From Theristus sp. LFF4_11 (Eukaryota; Nematoda; Chromadorea; Monhysterida; Xyalidae): a stretch of DNA of 64,000 bases. The translations under genes and the position numbers were made by a program. Position 1 is the stretch's first letter; the number at the start of each line of letters is the position of its first letter. Below the pieces are notes generated by a model, which worked only from the letters and a program-made list of their open reading frames with translations, did no database searches and was not told where the DNA came from. The DNA lies in assembly GCA_030248135.1 (NCBI GenBank), contig JASANC010002750.1:1-64000 (forward strand), in the 5' to 3' direction. Shown here one piece after another: positions 59,901 through 64,000 of this stretch.

Positions 59901-60847
59901 ATCAGACCAGTGAGTGCCGGTGATGGAACGGAGCCACTGATTGTCTTGCACTTTTATTTTATTTAATGTTGAATTGTTAAGCGACCACAATTCGCAGCCG
60001 TAGAGCAGCGACGAGCGGATGCACGCCGAGTACACCCGTGCCTTTGTGCGTATTGACACGTCGTGCGATCGCCACAGCCGCCGCAGGCTGTGGAACGCCA
60101 GGGCAGACAGCTTGATGCGCCGATGAACATCGTCTGAACAGTCATTGTTCGCGTTTATTACCGCCCCCAAGTAGACCGCCGAGTCGACTCTTGGCAGTTG
60201 CACGCCGTCGATCGTAACGTCTGCCGCGTCCCCGGCGGGCCAGTCTGCGGCGAGCAATTCGCATTTTGCCGGCGCAAAACGCAGACCGACCCGTCCAGCA
60301 TATAAGGTTCCTCCCACTTATAAGACCCCCACCCAAAAGTGGGCGGAGTGTCACACGGCGGGAAACCCAAAAATTCAAAATTTTGAATTGGTCAAAATCC
60401 CACCCCGTTTATCAGGCCCGGAATTCCTAATCTTCGCTCCATAAGGCCTCCTCTCACTTATAAGGTTGTCACACAAAATTCCACTTTTTTCAGAAATTTT
60501 TGATCTTTAAATTTATATAAGGATACGTCTGCACACGCATTCAGTCGCAAAACTTAAAAAATGATATTATTTTGTTCTATTTTCAGCTACTCGAATCCTT
60601 GCCGAACCATCGGAGGCCTCCACCACCGCCTCCCGGTCCCGGTGGTCACCGCGGAGGTAGTGGTCCCGGAGGAAGTGGCGAAGAGGGTCATCACGGTAGT
60701 GGAGAAGAGGTCGATGAATATGAAGAGGGCAGTTCAGAACGAGAGCGAACTCGTGGTGGTGGTGGTGGTGGTGGTGGTGGGCGTCCTTGGGGTCGTGGCG
60801 GTGGTCCGAATCGCGGGGGTCGGGGCCGTGGCCGTTTTGGTGGATAG
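50985..60847 (+). CDS. Secreted cysteine- and glycine-rich protein, paralog B (9 exons, 508 aa)
   Basis: Exons: 50985-51023, 51777-51842, 52228-52331, 52861-53093, 53336-53614, 53992-54145, 54663-54827, 58657-58882, 60587-60847. Total 1527 nt, in frame throughout. It has the same plan as paralog A: signal peptide MWLIFALAFVLAL; RECMRDTVPEALFP..RRCIQPCV; ELMQCVGDAIGDP..QQCLESKG; MLGYIEDLQAMCP..IDCLGEL..AICSSFAKCRS; CECFQEIGRL. It adds long Gly-rich insertions (GHRGGPGGGGG, repeated RGHHGGPPGGG) after the second segment and a Gly/Arg/Glu-rich tail ending GRGRFGG. RRVKRQ is a possible cleavage site matching RRIKRE of A. Intron 4 uses a GC donor. Intron 7 (3.8 kb) holds nested hAT and LINE insertions and intron 8 a MITE with a LINE inside. 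The acceptor of exon 6 (53992) could be nine bases earlier without changing frame. Function unknown; Gly-rich tails suit a structural matrix. Confidence 0.77.
51216..51466. mobile_element. TATAAGG-family MITE inserted in another MITE
   Basis: Reverse copy that interrupts a TGTCCGAACAGG-family element (outer parts about 51118-51215 and 51467-51510). In intron 1 of paralog B. Confidence 0.85.
52455..52807. mobile_element. TGTCCGAACAGG-family element, long copy (paralog B intron 3)
   Basis: AAGATGTCCGAACATAGGCG at the left and GGACACTTGTTCGGTCATC at the right, ends inverted, with an extended body. Confidence 0.75.
53685..53950. mobile_element. TATAAGG-family MITE
   Basis: Reverse near-consensus copy in intron 5 of paralog B, 42 bp before exon 6. 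Confidence 0.92.
54374..54648. mobile_element. GGCCGAATAAA-family MITE, diverged
   Basis: Left end decayed; right part (CGCGCGCTGCTGGCACCCTG, CCCGACCATTCCGTG) clear. It stops 14 bp before exon 7 of paralog B, so it supplies the region where that intron's branch site should lie. Confidence 0.75.
54904..55047. mobile_element. ACAGTCCATCTGG / CCAATCAGCGCTGAGAA MITE, full copy
   Basis: ACAGTCCATCTGGAAAATAT..GCAACATGACGTCATAACC to AGTTGCATATATTTGCAAGATAGACTGTAG, with three CCAATCAG words. In intron 7 of paralog B. Confidence 0.75.
55593..56002 (-). pseudogene. hAT transposase, C-terminal dimerisation part
   Basis: The frame reads through EPEPKKKSTGLYGGIEF, then MYESDDFIDEPDKSDLML, then LAPLPTSVASERMFSEA and SRSRLSTQNAEKVMFL, ending DYPYAM. 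The SxxSERxFS and RSRL motifs are those of the hAT C-terminal domain. The upstream part is cut off by the LINE, so this cannot be a working gene as it stands. Confidence 0.85.
56011..57615 (-). mobile_element. 5'-truncated LINE (Jockey/CR1-like reverse transcriptase)
   Basis: The 534-codon frame begins inside the reverse transcriptase: SNSYRPVSLLSPVAKLLER, GFRKGRST, VDLSRAFDTVDH, GVPQGSVLSPLLFNV, SYADDF (YADD at residues 174-177), KILGVTFDPKLSF, and a C-terminal CPLCNDADEDVRHIFTCP knuckle, a common end of Jockey-type proteins. The endonuclease is missing. The 3' end has a CAA-repeat tail (about 55985-56000). It sits within the hAT transposase gene, so it came later. All key reverse transcriptase motifs are intact and without stops. 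Confidence 0.88.
57640..57915 (-). pseudogene. hAT transposase, middle part
   Basis: The minus strand reads ALKQRIEQVDASG, SIDTRFRARF, SNIMATFVDPRFKN and AIRCDYFTLQRKS. The xDPRFK motif is typical of hAT transposases shortly before the C-terminal domain. The frame then stops or shifts close to the LINE junction; the N-terminal zinc finger and catalytic region were not found, so the element was probably already defective. Confidence 0.7.
59417..60525. mobile_element. TATAAGG-family MITE split by a LINE
   Basis: The left end (TACCGTAAAGTCTTGCATATAAGG) is separated from the rest of the element (60298 onward) by a LINE fragment. The right terminus is missing after AAATTTATATAAGGATAC. In intron 8 of paralog B. 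Confidence 0.85.
59443..60297 (-). mobile_element. 5'-truncated LINE with 12-bp target duplication
   Basis: The insert is flanked by perfect copies of GCATATAAGGTT (59431-59442 and 60298-60309). On the minus strand it encodes the end of a reverse transcriptase: FAPAKCELLAADW, VYLGAVINANNDC, SSLLYGCELWSLNN, RRLRWLGHVARM, RRARGRPKVTW. The tail ends in a short repeat (AAGTCAAGTAAGTCAA), as several non-LTR elements do. The catalytic YxDD part is absent. The open frame continues into the MITE, so its apparent start codon is not native. RTE- or CR1-like by eye. Confidence 0.85.
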
Positions 60848-61630
60848 TGTTTTTATCATCAATTTTGTGGTCAAACTGTAAATCCCGGACAGCAAACCCG
60901 CTGATTGGTTGGTTACTTTTGATTATTTTGGATCCACTGATTGGTTCATCATCCGCTCCACGCATCCAATCAGCACATTGCCAGGTTCAAATAAATGGCA
61001 GAATGCACGAATATTGCAAATGTTTTACAGTTTGACGGTGTCGTCGGATTCTTGAGCTTCACGGTGAATTTGTACTTGTGGGCCATTATTTGATTGACGT
61101 TGATACGAAGCCAGATTGTTCATGATGTAGCCTTTTATGTTGTACAGCTTTTGTATTGTCTACGCTTGTGAGAGTAAATGTAAAGCGTTCAAAATTGCAA
61201 ACTTGAAAAATGTTCTTGAAAAAATCTTCCACTGCAACTCTGAAACATTTTGAACGAAAAACAACAACAAACAGAAGCACTCAACTCACGGCACAACAAA
61301 AACTGTTACTGAAACATCTATAATACTATGATAGTAACTGTGTAATGGTGTCCGTTCCGCTACGTTGATTGGCTATTAAAATATACAAGTTTGAGCCAAT
61401 TTTGCTATTTAAGTCATCATCAGCTGAATACTCATACTCCATTTTCTAATGACAATGCAAAGCTCAAATCGTCATTCCACATGACTTTAGTCATCATGAT
61501 GCCTTTTGCTCAACAGCGACAACCAACAAGCGAGACAATCGTAAGAATTGCAAGGACTCCATTGTAGACGATGGAGTTTTTTTTCACAAAAAACGAGTTT
61601 TTAAAACAATCGCTTGCAAGTTAATCGCTC
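60848..61630. other. 3' flank of paralog B, no gene seen
   Basis: Begins with CCAATCA-type words (60895-60985), possibly a degraded MITE; AATAAA at 60990-60995 is a plausible poly(A) signal for paralog B. Confidence 0.45.
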
Positions 61631-61639
61631 TTTTCACAA

Positions 61640-62165
61640 GGTAGACTTTTTATAAAGCCGGTGTTTACAACGAGTATTTAGAAAATCGTTGCTTTTTCCT
61701 TCATTTGTTTTTTTTATCACAGAAAATGCGTCACTTAGGATAGAAAAGCTACATAACAAAGCAAAAAGCGACCATTTTACACAATGGGTACTGCGTGTTG
61801 AATTGGTAGAAACGTGTTGCTTTTTGTTGCACTCGATCAAAAAGAACTGGCTTAGGTTAAGGTAAGCGGGGAAAAGAAGTAAACATTCGAAACAAAAGCG
61901 GGAGCTTTGCTACGGGTATTCAGTAAAATGTTGCTGGTTTGTCATTTCCATTCTGTCAAAAATCCTTGGCTAAGGTTAGGGTTGGTAAGAGTAGTAAACA
62001 TACCACACAAAAGTGGCCGTTTTGCAGCGAATATTAAGAAAAGTTTTGCATTTTTCGTCATTTACACTCTAAAAGGCCTGGCTTAGGTTAGGGTAAGCGG
62101 GTAAAAAACCATTACCAAGTCAAAAGCGGGCGCTTTCCAATGAGTATTTAGAAAAGTGTTGCCTA
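61640..62165. repeat. ~120-bp tandem repeat with GGCTTAGGTTAGGGTAAGCGG
   Basis: Four diverging units with the order TTGCATTTTTCGTCATTT, GGCTTAGGTTAGGGTAAGCGG, AAAGCGGGCGCTTT, GAGTATTTAGAAAA. Confidence 0.75.
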
Positions 62166-63041
62166 TTCAGAAATGACAGCTGACTGAAGCAGATTGCTTT
62201 TCTTAAACCTGTATCTTAAACTGAAACAAAAAGTTAAACCGGTATCAGTTAATTGTTGCTAATCAAACGACATTGTTTTTTTAAATTTTTTTTGAATAGG
62301 AATGGCGATTGAACAACATGTGACGACATTGAAAAGCTAACCAAACAAGATTTATTTTTGAAACTTTGAGCGGGAATGGCTGTTAATTGTTGCTGATCAA
62401 AGGAGATTGTTTTTTTGATACTTTAAACGGGAAGGACAATGGAATGCAACTGATTAGCAAAGAATAAAAGAACAAATAAGCGACATTGAAAAGCTAATAA
62501 ATGCGAGAATTGATTTTGATACTTTAATAGGGAATGGCAGTTGTTTGTTGCTGATTAAAAAAATTGTTTTTCATATTTTGAATGGCAGTGCAGTTATGAT
62601 TGTTAGATATCTGTTATTTCTTATGTGTGGCTTTGATTGATGCTGAAACAGCGTTAACCAAACCACACAGTAATCAGTGTTATGGTGAGTAAATCAAGTT
62701 ACGATTGAATCGACAGCAATAAAATCAGCAAAAGCATGTTGCTTGACAAAAAACACGGCTTAAACAACAAAAAATGCTGTGAATTTCAAAAAAGTAGAAG
62801 CATCGACGGATACGATTGCTTTGAAAGTGAGCGATCATTTCTATGGTAAATCAACAACAGTCTGTTAAAGCAGCTCAAAATCAAAATGCAACGCATTTCG
62901 AGTCCGCGTCGTGGGCAAGGTCAAAAGGGAAAACCAGCTCAAAAATAATAGTTGTATTTATCAGCTAACCGTGCCGTAGGCACGGGTCAATTTGCTAGTG
63001 ATGAGAAAGATATAAAAACGCAAACAATATGGAACCATATG

Positions 63042-63310
63042 TACAGTATGGCCGAATAAATAAGGCAGCCCGTCAAGGCGGGATCCGTCGCAGACTAGGA
63101 GTTGTCTTTTTCAAAAATGCCAACATAACTCCTAATCATGTGTTCAAGGGAGCAAGAATGAACGTAATAACACGAAGACTCCATTAGTCTAAAAAAACAC
63201 GTCAAATTTGGTACACATGTTGGTTTCTGAACGTCTATTTTCTTTCATTCAAATTTCGCGCGCTCCTTGCACCCTGAAAAAAGCTGCCATGTTTACTCGG
63301 TCATTCCGTA
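63042..63310. mobile_element. GGCCGAATAAA-family MITE
   Basis: TACAGTATGGCCGAATAAAT to TCGGTCATTCCGTA. Confidence 0.9.
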
Positions 63311-63639
63311 GCAGTCATAAACATTGAAGCGGTAGCAGTTAAAAATTGAAGAAATCAGTTTTCCCCGTTCTTTTTTGTATAAAAAGCGTAAGGCACAACA
63401 CCGTGGTAAAGCTCAGACAAACAGTAAAAAAGCTCAACATAAATCATACAAGCAAACTAGAAATTCAAAATATTCAAGAAAATCTTGAAAAAAATCAGAT
63501 GAACCCACGATTTTCACAGAATCGCGCGGTAAATGGAAAGGTAGACCGTCTGCTGAGAACCGCCCAAAAGACATCTTGGTTTCATCAGAATTGTTGCGAA
63601 ATTTGCTGAATTTTTCGTGTTCTTCTCATCAAAAGTTGC

Positions 63640-63750
63640 ATCTCCACTTCTTAATCGCCCGCCGCTCTTCTGCAGGCAACTCAGGCACGGCCCACCGGTC
63701 GACGTCGTTTGCCCGCAGCGGGGACACAGAGCGGGCATTATTGTTGTTGT
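63640..63750 (-). CDS. Short zinc-ribbon-like ORF, uncertain
   Basis: Minus-strand frame with CPRC, nine residues, then CLSC (MPALCPRCGQ, TSTGGPCLSCLQK), inside a 98-codon ORF (63810-63514). The two CxxC knuckles could bind zinc. The GC content is higher than in the surroundings, as in true exons here, but no splice partner or family was recognised and the rest of the ORF is AT-rich. Confidence 0.3.
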
Positions 63751-63845
63751 AATATGCGGTCGTTGTTGATGAGTCTGTGATGATGTTTTTGAATGATTGA
63801 TTTTATTCACGAAGTTGAATGGAACTCTCGGCTGAACGGCATATT

Positions 63846-64000
63846 ATTCTGCACTCAGGAAAGGAAACCTAACGTGATAGAAAACGTGACATTTAGCTCG
63901 GCTTCTAACGCAACATTAAATGTCATGTTTATGTTGCGTTAAATGAGTTTAATGTGACGTTCAATGTGTTTAACGTGACGTTTGGCGTGATAGCAAACGT
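63846..64000. repeat. AACGTGAC / TTAATGTGACGTT repeat region
   Basis: Words AACGTGA, CAACATTAAATGTCATG, TTGCGTTAAATGAGTTTAATG and GTGACGTT recur in both orientations up to the end of the window; probably the edge of another inverted-repeat element. Confidence 0.4.

Noticed and set aside
59508..60317. Complete 269-codon gene with its own start
   Set aside because: Its start codon lies in the flanking MITE; the true sequence is a 5'-truncated LINE bounded by target duplications.

Overview
This is animal nuclear DNA. Genes are split into GC-rich exons by AT-rich introns with GT..AG borders (one GC..AG), and the intervening DNA is saturated with short inverted-repeat transposons, LINE and hAT pieces, tRNA-derived repeats and microsatellites. 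Gene content (C-type lectin domains, tandem extracellular cysteine modules, a CYP4-type cytochrome P450, secreted cysteine/glycine-rich proteins) suggests an invertebrate. No rRNA, intact tRNA or single-exon housekeeping gene fixes the species. All gene models were built by hand from splice sites, and a closed reading frame across many exons is the main evidence for them.

Layout. 1-4.5 kb: a ~2-kb tandem duplication carrying different transposon insertions in its two units. 5.4-9.4 kb (minus): part of a C-type lectin gene. 11.4-25.0 kb (minus): a complete 17-exon gene for a surface protein with a signal peptide, four related cysteine-rich modules, a mucin-like repeat stalk and a hydrophobic tail; its fifth exon is split by a 1.4-kb transposon with a 9-bp target duplication. 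25-31.9 kb: gene-poor, ending in a 0.9-kb CA/CG-rich satellite. 31.9-38.9 kb (plus): a complete 12-exon CYP4-type P450. 38.9-43.7 kb: repeats and weak minus-strand exon candidates. 43.7-49.1 kb and 51.0-60.8 kb (plus): two neighbouring paralogous genes (8 and 9 exons) for secreted cysteine-rich proteins of a family I do not recognise. 60.8-64 kb: gene-poor, with a tandem repeat and a possible zinc-ribbon ORF.

Mobile DNA. At least eight short inverted-repeat families recur. Three of them end in TACCGTA or a close variant and may share one transposase. Nested insertions can be ordered in time: a LINE inside a hAT inside a hairpin element (intron 7 of the second paralog), a LINE inside a MITE (intron 8), and MITEs inside other MITEs. 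Nothing suggests an operon or a linked pathway. The common theme is secreted or membrane proteins in a transposon-dense region.
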